Source: Megalobrama amblycephala (taxonomy: Eukaryota > Chordata > Actinopteri > Cypriniformes > Xenocyprididae). Taken from it: a stretch of DNA of 64,000 nucleotides. This document shows, in pieces, positions 10,991 through 20,838 of the stretch. A model generated the notes under the pieces. That model searched no databases. It was not told where the DNA came from and saw only the letters and a program-made list of their open reading frames with translations. The stretch is from the NCBI RefSeq assembly GCF_018812025.1, contig NC_063054.1:31686418-31750417 (forward strand). The letters run 5' to 3'. Both the position numbers and the translations under genes were made by a program. The first letter of the stretch is position 1. Each line of letters opens with the position of its first letter.

Positions 10991-13900
10991 TCAGTTAGGA
11001 GTATCTGTTTCTTCGGTTTGTTCAAGCGAAGGAAGTGGGATTAGTCTAGCAACTGGTCGGGTATATGTTTTATTCTGGACCTGGATCTCTACTGCTCGAA
11101 TGTGACCGTCAATTCCAGGAAAGGTCTTAACTACTTTACCCACTAGCCACATGGCACGTGGAAGTTGTGGATCAACAAGCATGACAACAGTTCCTGGGGA
11201 AATGTCACTCACATCTGTATGCCATTTGTGACGAGCTTGGAGTGTTGGCAAGTAGCAGCGAATAAAGCTTAACCAGAATTGATCTGTTAGCACCTGGCTT
11301 TGCCTCCATCTCCGCCGCCCCATGAGCTCTGTAGCGGGATATACAACAGGAGGTAGTGAACTATCAGGCCGCCCCATGAGTAGGTAATTGGGCGTAACTG
11401 GGTCAAAGTCCGCTACGTTTGAAGAAGTATAGCCCAGTGGTTTACTGTTAAGGATCCCTTCCACTTCGATGAGTACAGTCAAGAGAACCTCTTCAGTTAC
11501 TGTTTGTGAGCCGATGGTGATACGAAGGGCGGTTTTGACAGAACGAATCTCGCGCTCCCAGGCACCACCAAAGTGTGGAGCGTTTGGTGGGTTGAAATGG
11601 AAGGATATCTTCTGCTTAGCCAGATGTTGTTGAAGTTGAGGGCTGAGAGATGCAAAGGCCTCTTGTAGTTCCCTCTCTCCACCATGAAAGTTTGTGCCCT
11701 GGTCTGAGAACAACTCCCAAGGCTTACCACGACGGGCTACGAACCTCCGTAGGGCCATCAGGAAAGAATCAGTATCCATGGAGGTAAGTAGGTCAAGGTG
11801 AACACATCGTGTAGTAAGGCACTTAAAAATTATCCCCCATCTCTTCTCGCATCGTCTGCCAATTTTGATTTGAAATGGCCCAAAGCAGTCCATGCCAGTG
11901 CTATAAAAAGGTGGCTTCTGAAGTCTCAATCTGGCTGGTGGCAGATCTGCCATTTTTGGGATGACTGGTTTAGCCTTCCACTTCTTACATTCTTTACACA
12001 AATGTTGCTGCTTACGAATGGCTTCCCGTCCTCTTAATACCCAGAAGTTCCTTCTTATTTCTGCAAATACTCTTTCTGGTCCTGGGTGGCAGAGCTTGTT
12101 GTCATAGTCGTTTATTAATAGCTTAGTAACTGTGTGATGAGGATCCAGCACTATAGGGTGGATTGCTGATGTTTCCACTCCTTCTGCACGACGCAGGCGA
12201 CCACCAACTCGAATGACCTGGGAGGACTCATCATATTCTGGTGACAAGGTTAACAGCCGACTTTTTGATGGTATAGGTCTTTTTGCTTTGAGTAGTTTGT
12301 ACTCCTCAGGGAAGCTATCAATTTGTGATTTTTGGAAGATGAGCATTTCTGCAGCCTGGTAATCTGCTGCTGATGGTTGTTTGTCACATTTGTGTATTTG
12401 GACTGTTGCTTCGATCAGCTCACTCCAGTAAGAATAGTCAGCAGGGTCAGGAATGTTAGGAGCGGTAACTTCTATCGCAATGCCACAGAAAATTCCCTTT
12501 CGTTGTTCATCTTTATCCATAGGAATTTGTACAGGAGGGGTAACTGGCCATTCTGCTTCTGGTCTGAGTAAAAACGATGGACCTTGGCTCCACCTGTTGG
12601 GCACTGAGAGCTCCTCAAGTGTTCTACCTCGAGTGAGGTCATCAGCTGGGTTGCTGTGAGAGTCTACGTACCTCCAAGTACATCCAACAGTCAGCTCTTG
12701 GATCTCCGCTATTCTCGTCCCAACGAACACTTTGAATCTACAAGATTCAGAATTAATCCATGCAAGGACAGTTGTGGAGTCTGTCCACATGACCACCCTA
12801 CTGATTTCTAAAGTGAGCTCGGTTTCGAGTAGTTTGGCCAATTGAGAACCATTCAAGGCTGCACACAATTCCAGTCTGGGAATGGTCTGTCGTCGCTTGG
12901 GGGCAACTCTGGATTTCGCTATAATAAAGGTGAGCTGTATTTGGCCTTGGTGATCCTCGGTGCGTAGATAGGCTACAGACCCATACGCCTGCTCAGAAGC
13001 ATCACAGAAGATATGGATCTGTCTGGTAACATTGGACTGGTCTGTATCTGATGTCACAAGACAACGAGGCAGGGTGATAGTGGCCAATTGAGGAAGTTCT
13101 TCCTCCCAGTTTTTCCAGGATTTCAGGAGATCCTCAGGCAAATTGGGGTCATCCCATTCCCGCTGTTTATCCCACAGTCTTTGAACTAACAGTTTAGCTC
13201 GAGTGGTAAATGGAAGGATGAAGCCGAGGGGATCATACTGGGTTGCCAGTACTCTATAGATGTAGCGCAAAGTACATTGTTCTGGTTTTACTTGACGGGG
13301 TTTGTAACCGAATGCATCTGACTGACAGTACCATCTTAATCCTAGGGTGGATTCCAGGGGGTCATGTCGGTCTTGGGACAACCACAGCTCAGTGCTGTCA
13401 GATCGGGCTTCACATGGCAGGTGCTCAATTACACTGGGCACATTACTTGCCCACTGACGAAGTTGGAAACCTCCAGTGGCAAGAAGTTCACAGAGTTTAT
13501 CCACTAACTGTTTAGCTTCTTGAGGTGATGGAAGACTCCGCAGGCAATTATCCACATAGAAGTTCCTCTCCACTGTGGATCTCATCACATCACCAGGTTC
13601 TGTGTGGTCCAAAACATGCCGCTGCACCGCATAAATGGCACAACACGGGCTACATGTTGTACCAAAGGGTAATACCTGCCACTCAAATACTTCTGGAGGT
13701 CGGTTCCTGTCCAGGTCACGCCACACGAAGCGGAGGAGCTGTTTATCCTTGGGTAGAAGGCGGACCTGGTGAAACATCCCCTTGATGTCACCGCTCACTG
13801 CAACCGTATGCTCACGGAAGCGCAGAAGGACCCCTAGTAAGGATGGACCTAAGGCTGGACCTGGCAGAAGGTAGTCATTCAGAACTTGGCCTTGAAACTG

Positions 13901-15751
13901 GAAAGAACAATTAAAGACTACACGGTTCTTGCCATTATGCTGAACAAGGTGATGGGGTAGGAACCACGACTCGCCCTCTTTGCTGACTTCTCCAGGAGAA
14001 AGTTTCACGGCATATCCAGTGACTTCAAGCTTATTTATTTCTTCCTTGTAGGCAGCAGCTTTATTGGGATCTCTCTCAAGGCTCCTTTCAGTGTTTCTTA
14101 AATTAGGCAGCACTGCATCTTTGAAGGCCTGAAGAAGCGGCATGTCCTTCTTGCGCAGTAAGGGGGTGGCGTATCGATTCACTCCGTCAACTAGAACTCT
14201 TGTGGTTTGAGTTTGAAGAAGATGCATAGCTTCCTGGTCTTGCTTTGACCGTGTGACCTCTCTCTCTGACTTGATAGGAATGACATCTGCCTGCCAGAGC
14301 CTTTCCACGTTTTGGAGCAGCTCAGACTGTGAGGGACTAAAGGTGGCGTGTAAACACTGTTGAGTGTTAAGCATTACCTCCAACACTCGAGCCGGTCCTT
14401 GCAGAGCCCATCCCAATCGTGTCTTAACAGCTGCCGGGCCCCCTGGTGGGCCAAGGCGGACTGGCTCTATAGGGGTAATTAGATGGGGATGGTCTGCTCC
14501 GATCAACAGCAATGGACAAGCCTTATGGATTGGCTGGAGAGGGAGTCCCTTCAAATGGCTGTATTTCTGTTGCAAAGTTGTTACAGGATAAGAGTACTCT
14601 GCCAGACTTAGGGGTTCAGCTGTGAATGCCTTCTGGATGCGATACCTCTTGTGCTGTTGAGAGGGTGTTGAGATTCTGAAAGACACTGCTGTACCTTTAA
14701 GTGCAGTAAGGTCATGTCTGATTGTTCTCAAAGCCAATTCCTCTGTCTTACCAGTGAGTCCTAGCTGTTGGGCTGCTGATGGCAGGAGGATTGTGCGTTC
14801 AGAACCATCATCAAGCACTGCATACGTGTCCAAACTCTGACCATTATGATGCAAAACGACTCTAACTACCTTCAAAAGGACTCGTTTAGAACTTGGAGGT
14901 CTGTCCAGATAGATTGGTTTAGTGGTAGCACTCACCAGACATGTGCCCTCATTTACTGTCTTAGTGTTGACATCGTGAAGGATCTGTAAGTGTTTGCCGT
15001 TGCAGATGTGGCAGGGCTTCCTTAGGGTACACTGTGCAGATCTATGAGAGCGTGCACACTTCCAGCATCTGTTGTTTGTCTTTATCCAATCTATGATTTG
15101 GTCTTTAGTAAGGGCTTGGAAAGAGGAGCACTGGCTCAGATAATGATCTCTGTCATCGCAATACGGACAGAAAGCACTGTTCTTCTCAAATTTCTTTGCC
15201 GGTTGTCGTACCATCTGAGCTGGAGTCAGCTGATCTGCACTGTGAAGGATTGTGGCTGGTCTGTGTTTAAATCTGGGGTTTCTGCTGGAGTCCATTTTGT
15301 ATCTGACTCGCTGAGTTTTGTTGCCACCAAAGCTCTCATGGTCCAGGCACCACAACTCAAACTTCAGCCATTTCGCTAAATCAATTAGTGTGTACACAGC
15401 ACCAGGTTCATTGCTTACGTTCCTTCTAAAGTCTGCGCGTAGATCAGGAGGTAATTTAGTGAGGAGTCGTGCTACATGGGAACCGCAGCGTAGTTCCACT
15501 TCTCCCTCTGTGCCCAGAGTCTTAAGGAGACCTACCAGTGCTTGGATTTGGAGCGCAAAGGATTCAAAGCTCCTTGTATCACCAGGCTGGATATCTGGGG
15601 AGTCCATAACAGCTGCTATCTTGTTCAGTGCCAGTTGATGAGGACGCCCGTATCTGTCAGTTAATGCCTCCATAGTGTCTGTATAGGGGGTAGGTGAGTT
15701 CAGGAATGAGTCTGCTAACAGGCGTGCTTCCACTAACTTCAAATGATCCAT
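10991..15751 (-). CDS. pol: BEL/Pao Pol polyprotein (gag C-terminal part, protease, RT, RNase H, integrase)
   Basis: 1586 codons without a stop. It makes the enzymes for copying element RNA into DNA and inserting it. Domains in order: gag-like region to ~170; Cys/His knuckles at ~195-250 (CPYCDDRDHYLSQC; CWKCARSHRSAQC); aspartic protease with DDGS near 313, followed by the BEL-typical A17-like region (LLIGADHPHLITP, ~415); reverse transcriptase ~600-740 with FGTTCSPCCA and the catalytic box YVDN in place of YVDD; RNase H from ~930 (IFCDASEQAYGSVAYL); integrase ~1220-1480 with zinc-binding residues (CKECKKW), D (MDCFGPF), D (SDQGTNFHG) and E (GGAWERE). The pol frame is open upstream of this ATG, which suggests gag and pol were originally one frame, as is usual in BEL elements. 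YVDN is an unusual RT box and may be natural or a mutation. Confidence 0.93.
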   Translation of the reverse strand: MDHLKLVEARLLADSFLNSPTPYTDTMEALTDRYGRPHQLALNKIAAVMDSPDIQPGDTRSFESFALQIQALVGLLKTLGTEGEVELRCGSHVARLLTKLPPDLRADFRRNVSNEPGAVYTLIDLAKWLKFELWCLDHESFGGNKTQRVRYKMDSSRNPRFKHRPATILHSADQLTPAQMVRQPAKKFEKNSAFCPYCDDRDHYLSQCSSFQALTKDQIIDWIKTNNRCWKCARSHRSAQCTLRKPCHICNGKHLQILHDVNTKTVNEGTCLVSATTKPIYLDRPPSSKRVLLKVVRVVLHHNGQSLDTYAVLDDGSERTILLPSAAQQLGLTGKTEELALRTIRHDLTALKGTAVSFRISTPSQQHKRYRIQKAFTAEPLSLAEYSYPVTTLQQKYSHLKGLPLQPIHKACPLLLIGADHPHLITPIEPVRLGPPGGPAAVKTRLGWALQGPARVLEVMLNTQQCLHATFSPSQSELLQNVERLWQADVIPIKSEREVTRSKQDQEAMHLLQTQTTRVLVDGVNRYATPLLRKKDMPLLQAFKDAVLPNLRNTERSLERDPNKAAAYKEEINKLEVTGYAVKLSPGEVSKEGESWFLPHHLVQHNGKNRVVFNCSFQFQGQVLNDYLLPGPALGPSLLGVLLRFREHTVAVSGDIKGMFHQVRLLPKDKQLLRFVWRDLDRNRPPEVFEWQVLPFGTTCSPCCAIYAVQRHVLDHTEPGDVMRSTVERNFYVDNCLRSLPSPQEAKQLVDKLCELLATGGFQLRQWASNVPSVIEHLPCEARSDSTELWLSQDRHDPLESTLGLRWYCQSDAFGYKPRQVKPEQCTLRYIYRVLATQYDPLGFILPFTTRAKLLVQRLWDKQREWDDPNLPEDLLKSWKNWEEELPQLATITLPRCLVTSDTDQSNVTRQIHIFCDASEQAYGSVAYLRTEDHQGQIQLTFIIAKSRVAPKRRQTIPRLELCAALNGSQLAKLLETELTLEISRVVMWTDSTTVLAWINSESCRFKVFVGTRIAEIQELTVGCTWRYVDSHSNPADDLTRGRTLEELSVPNRWSQGPSFLLRPEAEWPVTPPVQIPMDKDEQRKGIFCGIAIEVTAPNIPDPADYSYWSELIEATVQIHKCDKQPSAADYQAAEMLIFQKSQIDSFPEEYKLLKAKRPIPSKSRLLTLSPEYDESSQVIRVGGRLRRAEGVETSAIHPIVLDPHHTVTKLLINDYDNKLCHPGPERVFAEIRRNFWVLRGREAIRKQQHLCKECKKWKAKPVIPKMADLPPARLRLQKPPFYSTGMDCFGPFQIKIGRRCEKRWGIIFKCLTTRCVHLDLLTSMDTDSFLMALRRFVARRGKPWELFSDQGTNFHGGERELQEAFASLSPQLQQHLAKQKISFHFNPPNAPHFGGAWEREIRSVKTALRITIGSQTVTEEVLLTVLIEVEGILNSKPLGYTSSNVADFDPVTPNYLLMGRPDSSLPPVVYPATELMGRRRWRQSQVLTDQFWLSFIRCYLPTLQARHKWHTDVSDISPGTVVMLVDPQLPRAMWLVGKVVKTFPGIDGHIRAVEIQVQNKTYTRPVARLIPLPSLEQTEETDTPN

Positions 15752-16562
15752 TAGTACCTGATATTTGAACAGCTCCCCACTCTCTGGGGTTGGCTGCTGA
15801 TCTAGGAGGTTGGTAACAGGAGGAAACAGTCGGCCTCAAAGGAGGAGTTGAAGGAACATGAATAGCAAAGCTGTCAGGGTAGTAACTTTGGGCTGATAAC
15901 GCAGAATGGTGAGCTTCAATATCTGTAGCATCAACACGTTCTCTACGTTGTGGGGTAGAAAGTGCACGTGGAGCTGGTACTGGATGCACTCGAGGGGCTG
16001 GTTGAGGAACAGGTCCCTCTGGCTCTCTGTAGATGGTTCTAGGTGATGGTATTGGAGGTGATGGAGCTAAAGGCTGTTGCACAGGAAGTGGACGAACTTG
16101 ACTTGACTGATTTCCCAACAGCATCTCTTGCATACTTTTCTGGATTTCTACTAGCTGTCTGATTTCCTCCTTCATTGATTGCTGTGATTGCCGAAGCTGT
16201 TTATTTTCTCTCTCAAGGTCGTGCAATCTTTCCCTGGATTCCCGAGGTAAAGGATGTGGAGAATACTCATCTCTCTCACTCCACTGATCTTTGATGAGAT
16301 ACCAGGGCTCTGTTTGTGGGCTCCTTGCTTCTAATGAATCAGGTGTTCTCCTACCAGATCCCTCATCTGAACTATAATGGCTAAAATCCTGCTGGTGAGC
16401 CATCCTTCTGTGACTATGCCAGTAGTCTTCTCGCCCATGTGGCTGCTGTGCTGTCATAGAAGCCCCAGGTTGACTTGGATATTGGACTTCGAAATCTTCT
16501 AAGTAGGCTGGATGGCGGACTGAACGTTTAGGACGTGCTCCTTGAGACTGGTATTCATGCAT
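15657..16562 (-). pseudogene. gag: BEL/Pao Gag N-terminal part, separated from pol by an indel
   Basis: 301 codons from the first ATG (MHEYQSQGARPK). The frame extends further 5' without a start, into the primer-binding site. The protein is polar, with a Gln/Glu-rich probable coiled coil (LHDLERENKQLRQSQQS) and a proline-rich segment (PVPQPAPRVHPVPAPRA), as expected for a structural gag. It ends at 15657 after ~50 residues unlike gag. Around 15824-15827 the sequence AAAC looks one base too long: the other frame continues directly into pol. So a one-base insertion, not programmed frameshifting, is the simplest reading. Confidence 0.75.
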
Positions 16563-16586
16563 TCTTGTCCAGTGTAAACACAATAC

Positions 16587-16603
16587 TCCGGCTCGAAGGA
16601 CCA
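16587..16603 (-). promoter_or_regulatory. Primer-binding site, tRNA-Tyr type
   Basis: The plus strand reads TCCGGCTCGAAGGACCA, which matches the 3' end of eukaryotic tRNA-Tyr including CCA (from memory). The site lies five bases inside the 5' LTR, the right position to prime minus-strand DNA synthesis. Confidence 0.8.
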
Positions 16604-16608
16604 AATTT

Positions 16609-17441
16609 TGTAATGGAGTTTACTTTTGACTGTATTGCACTGGTTTATGGTAGCTGCGTTCGCCCTGGTGTGTTGGTCAGAACACAGGAGGCATGAATTT
16701 GAATCACCAGTCTTTAATTAGTTCAGTAATGATCTGCACAATGAACAGCACAGCCAGACCACAGGGCATTGTTTGGCATTATCTTCACAATAATGATATG
16801 TGAGGTGACTGTACAGGAGTAGGCATAGGTGTGGTCTGAAACAATTAACAATAAACACAATTAGTAACATTAACAACTTCAATATATATAATAACTGGCA
16901 TTATACTATTGGCTATTCACTGTAAACATGAAATTCTTTGCAGTAATACCACTTTTCACCGTTAGATGGCGCATGGCGCTCATAAATGGAATTATTTACT
17001 GCGTCATCACACAATCCGATAGTTAAACTTCTAACTAAGAATAACAACAGATCGAAATTATAAACATTCAAATCTACACACTGGAAATGTCAAACAGTAA
17101 CGCTATTAATACACTGAATCCAAGTGTAGTAGTTATACAAATGAAATAAAGGGCTTAGGCAAGATGCTGGGTTTAGCGTCACTGATCTTCACGAACAAAC
17201 TCACAATATCTTATGAATTACTACTCATACAACACATTCAGTAAAGGACAATCGTGAATGAACTTACATGTTGTCATTAACGCACAACTTGAACACATAT
17301 CATCCTCAACCAAGCAAAGTTCAATTCAGTCCGCATTCTGACGAGACCTAGGTGGGTACTTTGTGCGATCAGTTCAACCGGAACTGAAAGTTATTGACGC
17401 ACGCAGTAACCCGTGCTCTGATTGGCCGTTCCTTCCCAACA
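16609..17441 (-). repeat. BEL element 5' LTR
   Basis: 833 bp with TG...CA ends. It carries the element's promoter by inference. The outer side abuts the target duplication AAGGT at 17442-17446. Confidence 0.95.
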
Positions 17442-17534
17442 AAGGTGTTCCATAATGATTGGTTAGATCTGATCTAATGAATGACGTAACATTAGAGTCT
17501 TCCCGGCAGAACTTACGCTAGAGCTTACATTTCT

Positions 17535-17866
17535 TGACATCATATCCTTTTTTATATCCTCCTTCCTGGCTTGCCATGCTTCTGTTTTCTCTCTCTCTCT
17601 CTCTCTCTCTCACTCTCAGCTTTTGCTTATCTGCCTTTTAAACAAGCATTCTTAATTTTTTTATTATTTTTTTTACTTTTCTGTTTTATTTTTTATTTTG
17701 TATTTTTCTTTATGCTGTTTTTTGCATTTGCCGGGTTCAGCAAAAAAAAAATATATATTTTAATCTCTTGCTAATTTTGAATCTTTCTTCCCTGCACTTC
17801 ATTATTTCATTCATTTAGTTGCATGTTTCTTTCTTTTTTTCATGTGCAACCTCATATGTACTAAAC
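17535..17866. other. Pyrimidine-rich spacer
   Basis: Contains a (CT)n microsatellite at 17588-17613 and T-rich low-complexity DNA. No gene seen. Confidence 0.6.
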
Positions 17867-18050
17867 CAGGGTTGTCCAAACTCAGTCCTGGAGGGCCACT
17901 GTTCTGCAGAGTTTAGCTCCAACTTGCCTCAACTCACCTGCTTGGAAGTTTCTAGCCTATAAAAACTTGATTAGCTGTTTCAGGTGTGTTTAGTTAGGGT
18001 TGGAGCTAAACTCTGCAGGACAGTGACCCTCCAGGAGCAGGATTGGACAC
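17867..18050. mobile_element. Palindromic hAT-like MITE
   Basis: The left end CAGGGTTGTCCAAACTCAG and the adjoining GGAGGGCCACTGTTCTGCAG are mirrored at the right by CTGCAGGACAGTGACCCTCC and GGATTGGACAC. The whole resembles an abundant cyprinid non-autonomous hAT element. The right tip is decayed, and no clear 8-bp target duplication remains. Confidence 0.75.
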
Positions 18051-18311
18051 ATAGGCTACAATACCATCATTCTTCTGTTTTTAATTTTTGATTCACAGAG
18101 AATGTTCTCTTCTTTTCCTTTCATCAGACAGTCAAGTCTTCTTTTAACTTCTCTCATTGTGCTGCTCATTCAATTTGCCTTCTCTCTTTCTCTTCTTCAT
18201 TTGGAGCCCAGATAGGCCCAAGGTCTGCCGTCCAGTTGCACCTTATGACCACTAGAGGCCGCCATTATATTACAATTCTTATGAAGCACATTGATGTACA
18301 CTGCAGTAAAT

Positions 18312-18575
18312 GTTTTTAAAGAAGTCTCTTATGCTCACCAAGGCTGAATTTATTTGATGAAAAATACAGTAAAAACAGTATTGTATTGTAAATGTTAAAG
18401 ATATTAAAGAAATGTTTTTTATTTGAATATATTTTAAATTTTAACTTATTCCTGTGATAGGAAAGCTGAGTTTCAGCATCATTACTCCAGTCTTCGGTGT
18501 GACATGATGCTTCAGAAAGAAGTAGAATATAGTTTTGCTGCATCATATTTTTGTTGCAACAGTGATATACCACAA
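18312..18575. repeat. Abundant cyprinid interspersed repeat
   Basis: Contains CTCACCAAGGCTGAATTTAT, TTATTCCTGTGATAGGAAAG and AGCATCATTACTCCAGTCTT, recalled as a very common carp/zebrafish repeat. Its class is not certain. The DNA on either side (18050-18311, 18576-18816) is AT-rich with no gene. Confidence 0.55.
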
Positions 18576-18816
18576 TTCAAAAGCTGTGTGGTTAGTATAT
18601 TTTTTTTTAATACATTACATTAATACATTACATTAATTTACATTAATGCATATATTCAGCAAGGGCATATTAAATTAATCAAAAATGACAATAAAGACAT
18701 TTATAATATTACAAAATATTTCTATTTAACTGCCATTTCAGAGTTGGATCGTTTGTTTCATTTGCATATTAATATAACATTATGTAAAACATTAGCTGAC
18801 TAGTAGGATAAGTTAG

Positions 18817-19321
18817 TGTCACAGAAAAATAAGGCAGATGCAAGTGCAAGTTAATATCTCATTTATTGAGCTTCACACCAGGGAAAACACAAGTAGTACT
18901 GGGCAGACAGCAGGAGAGTGGTGATCGCAGGGACTTCGATGGGCCGTGGAGCAGGTGAGTAGAGATCGTGGAATCTGGTCCGTGGTGGGTGAAGATCCGT
19001 GGTGTTCCGTGGTGAGTGAGAGTCTTGTGAAGTCCGTGATGAATCAAATCCAACGAGGAAACAAGAGACAGGAACATGTAGACACGAAGAACTCCAATCA
19101 CAGGTAAGACTCACGAGGAACACAGGGGAAACACACGAGACACTCCAAACAACAATCTGACAATTGTGAGACGAAAGACAGGGCATTAAATAGGCTGGTA
19201 ATGATGACAAACAGCTGCCACTGATCATGACAATCAGTGGCGACGCCCACACAACTGATTACGTGACAAAACACACTTACACAAGACCACAGGGTGAGAG
19301 AGCGGATCAGCAACCGTGACA
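18817..19321 (-). repeat. Gypsy LTR
   Basis: 505 bp from TGTCACAG to ACCGTGACA, with imperfect inverted ends. A purine-rich GTGAGGCAGGTAC lies just inside on the minus strand as the polypurine tract. The partner LTR is not in the window. Confidence 0.75.
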
Positions 19322-19712
19322 GTACCTGCCTCACGGCGTTCCCAGGAGCACCTACCTGTCGATTGTAATCATCGATAAGGGAGTGATCCAGAATGTCCCT
19401 AGCAGGTACCCAACTTCTCTCCTCCGGACCGTAACCTTCCCAGTCCACCAAGTACTGGAATCCGCGTCCCCTCCTTCTCGAGTCCAGAATACGGTTAACC
19501 GAATAAGTTGGTTCCCCGTCTACGAGTCGCGGCGGTGGGGGAACTGGAGCAGGCGGATTAACGTGTGAATGAAACACAGGTTTGATTTTGGAAACATGAA
19601 ATGCGGGATGAATTCTCCTGTACGCTGGAGGGAGTTTGAGGCGGACTGCCACCGGACTAATGATCTTGGTGACAGGAAACGGGCCGATAAATTTAGGAGC
19701 AAGTTTATTAAC
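19098..19712 (-). pseudogene. pol: Gypsy integrase C-terminus with chromodomain
   Basis: The fragment starts at the insertion junction with [16 protein letters not shown], the conserved GPF/Y motif after the integrase core. It then has [12 protein letters not shown] and a chromodomain ([20 protein letters not shown], then [14 protein letters not shown]), which in chromoviruses directs integration to modified chromatin. The frame runs on into the LTR and stops at 19098. Its N-terminal continuation is across the inserted block at 22991 and above, where the other frame ends in [12 protein letters not shown]. Confidence 0.85.
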
Positions 19713-19732
19713 TGGCATAAAGTTGGCTTGGC

Positions 19733-19891
19733 CTGTTCAAGCTCCCCACGAGAGCCCCTTGGCCGATTCCCCTGAGACGGGATCTCCTCTCTCAGGCAAA
19801 CAGGATGATCTGGCACCCACAGCCAGAGCTCTGGGCTCTACACCTCTGGTCCCTCGATGGGAGCCGACTAACCTCCCCGGGGACGTTCTAA
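19733..19891 (+). pseudogene. DIRS reverse transcriptase/RNase H ORF, C-terminal end
   Basis: 53 codons ending in TAA at 19889. The peptide [14 protein letters not shown], then [18 protein letters not shown], is the characteristic end of DIRS RT-RNase H polyproteins. The rest of the ORF is cut off by the block's left end. It overlaps the recombinase frame, as is normal in DIRS. Confidence 0.7.
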
Positions 19892-20838
19892 ATACCATTT
19901 CTCAGGCGAGAGCCCCGTCCACGAGATGCCTCTACGCTCAAAAATGGTCGGTCTTTGTTGATTGGTGTTCCTCACGCAACATAGACCCTGTGGAGAGTGA
20001 CGTATCCTTCATACTGTCTTTCCTCCAAGAGCGTTTGGATATGGGGTGCACCCCTTCAACGCTTAAAGTTTACGTGGCAGCCATCGCAGCGTTCCATGCT
20101 CCTATTGCTGGCCAATCAGTGGGTCGAAACTGCCTTGTAGTCCGTTTCTTAAGGGGTTCTAGGCGATTAAATCCACCTCGTCCCCTATCTCTGGTCCTCA
20201 GGGCCCTAAAAGGTAACCCCTTTGAGCCGCTGCGTTCAGCTGACCTCAGGTCCCTGACGCTAAAAACCGCTCTGCTACTTGCACTAGCATCGGTCAAGCG
20301 TGTTGGCGATTTGCAGGCCCTCTCTGTGAGCCCTGAATGCCTCGAATTCGGACCTAATGATTCTAAGGTCATTCTGAAACCCAGGCATGGCTACGTTCCC
20401 AAAGTGCTCTCAACCCCGTTTAGAGCGCAGGTCATCTCGCTTTCTGCTCTTCCTTCCTCTACAGATGAACGAGAGCTGGAATTACTCTGCCCTGTCAGGG
20501 CATTGAGGACCTATATGGAGCGATCTCAGCCTTTCAGGCAGTCAGATCAGCTCTTTGTTTGTTTTGGTGGCCGCACCAGGGGGTCTCCGGTCTCAAAACA
20601 GCGTCTCTCACGTTGGATAGTCGACGCCATTAATCTGTGTTACTCCTCTCTGGGTGCTGAATGCCCCATAGGAGTTAGAGCTCATTCCACTAGGGGAATG
20701 GCTTCCTCATGGGCTTGGTCCAATGGAGTTTCCATAAAAGACATCTGTGAGGCGGCCGGCTGGTCTTCGCCGTCCACTTTTGTCAGGTTCTACCATCTTG
20801 ATGTCCCGACCTTACAAGCTCGGGTTCTTTCAGTGTGA
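19735..20838 (+). CDS. DIRS-type tyrosine recombinase
   Basis: About 368 codons in frame from the insertion junction (no certain start codon) to TGA at 20836-20838. Tyrosine recombinases insert circular DIRS DNA by cutting and rejoining through a tyrosine. N-terminal SAM-like region: [20 protein letters not shown]. Catalytic core: first Arg in [18 protein letters not shown]-x-x-R in [13 protein letters not shown]; nucleophilic Tyr in [12 protein letters not shown]. The frame is intact throughout. It is preceded by the end of a DIRS RT-RNase H frame and followed by DIRS-type terminal repeats, so it is a DIRS 3' half rather than a Crypton. The 5' part of the element is missing. Confidence 0.85.
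   Translation, partial: VQAPHESPLADSPETGSPLSGKQDDLAPTARALGSTPLVPRWEPTNLPGDVLNTISQARAPSTRCLYAQKWSVFVDWCSSRNIDPVESDVSFILSFLQERLDMGCTPSTLKVYVAAIAAFHAPIAGQSVGRNCLVVRFLRGSRRLNPPRPLSLVLRALKGNPFEPLRSADLRSLTLKTALLLALASVKRVGDLQALSVSPECLEFGPNDSKVILKPRHGYVPKVLSTPFRAQVISLSALPSSTDERELELLCPVRALRTYMERSQPFRQSDQLFVCFGGRTRGSPVSKQRLSRWIVDAINLCYSSLGAECPIGVRAHSTRGMASSWAWSNGVSIKDICEAAGWSSPSTFVRFYHLDVPTLQARVLSV

Larger units (their letters stand above)
10110..17441 (-). mobile_element. Full-length BEL/Pao LTR retrotransposon, recently inserted
   Basis: A 7,332-bp element in minus orientation. The 833-bp LTRs at 16609-17441 (5') and 10110-10942 (3') both have TG...CA termini on the minus strand. The flanking 5-bp target duplication AAGGT is perfect (10105-10109 and 17442-17446). 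By eye the LTRs differ at only three positions: a T/A in CTGC(T/A)CAATG, a T/G in GAGGT(T/G)ACTG and an A/G in TTCACC(A/G)TTAG. This indicates a young insertion. Inside are a tRNA primer-binding site, gag and a long pol with the BEL domain order. A single-base disruption separates gag from pol, so this copy is probably defective. The host site is the TATA region of another repeat. Confidence 0.95.
3411..17534 (-). repeat. Same unit, expanded copy carrying minisatellites; split by a BEL element
   Basis: The left end (3411-3588) repeats the poly(A)-signal half of the short copy (AATAAA complement at 3456-3461). The right end repeats the TATA half: 10045-10109 plus, beyond the BEL insertion, 17442-17534. 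Without the BEL element the copy is about 6.8 kb. The middle, absent from the short copy, has three minisatellite arrays (3.77-6.94 kb) and ~3 kb of unique-looking DNA (7.0-10.0 kb). TTTCT lies directly outside both ends (3407-3411 and 17530-17534). The direction of a presumed transcript is leftward, from the TATA box near 10.1 kb to the poly(A) signal near 3.46 kb. It could be a non-autonomous retroelement with captured DNA, or a recombination product. Confidence 0.5.

Noticed and set aside
11497..15638. Many short frames opposite or inside the BEL pol
   Set aside because: Shadows of the 1586-codon pol gene in other frames.
3033..17534. Reading the outer repeat as a standard LTR retrotransposon with two LTRs
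   Set aside because: The right-hand copy of the terminal unit has only the TATA half (~157 bp). There is no primer-binding site or gag/pol of its own.
17580..17774. Leu/Phe/Ser-rich 67-codon frame
   Set aside because: It is translated from CT and T microsatellite DNA.
19636..19734. ATG at 19636 as the start of the DIRS recombinase
   Set aside because: Those codons lie in Gypsy sequence and in the TIR. The DIRS part begins at ~19733.
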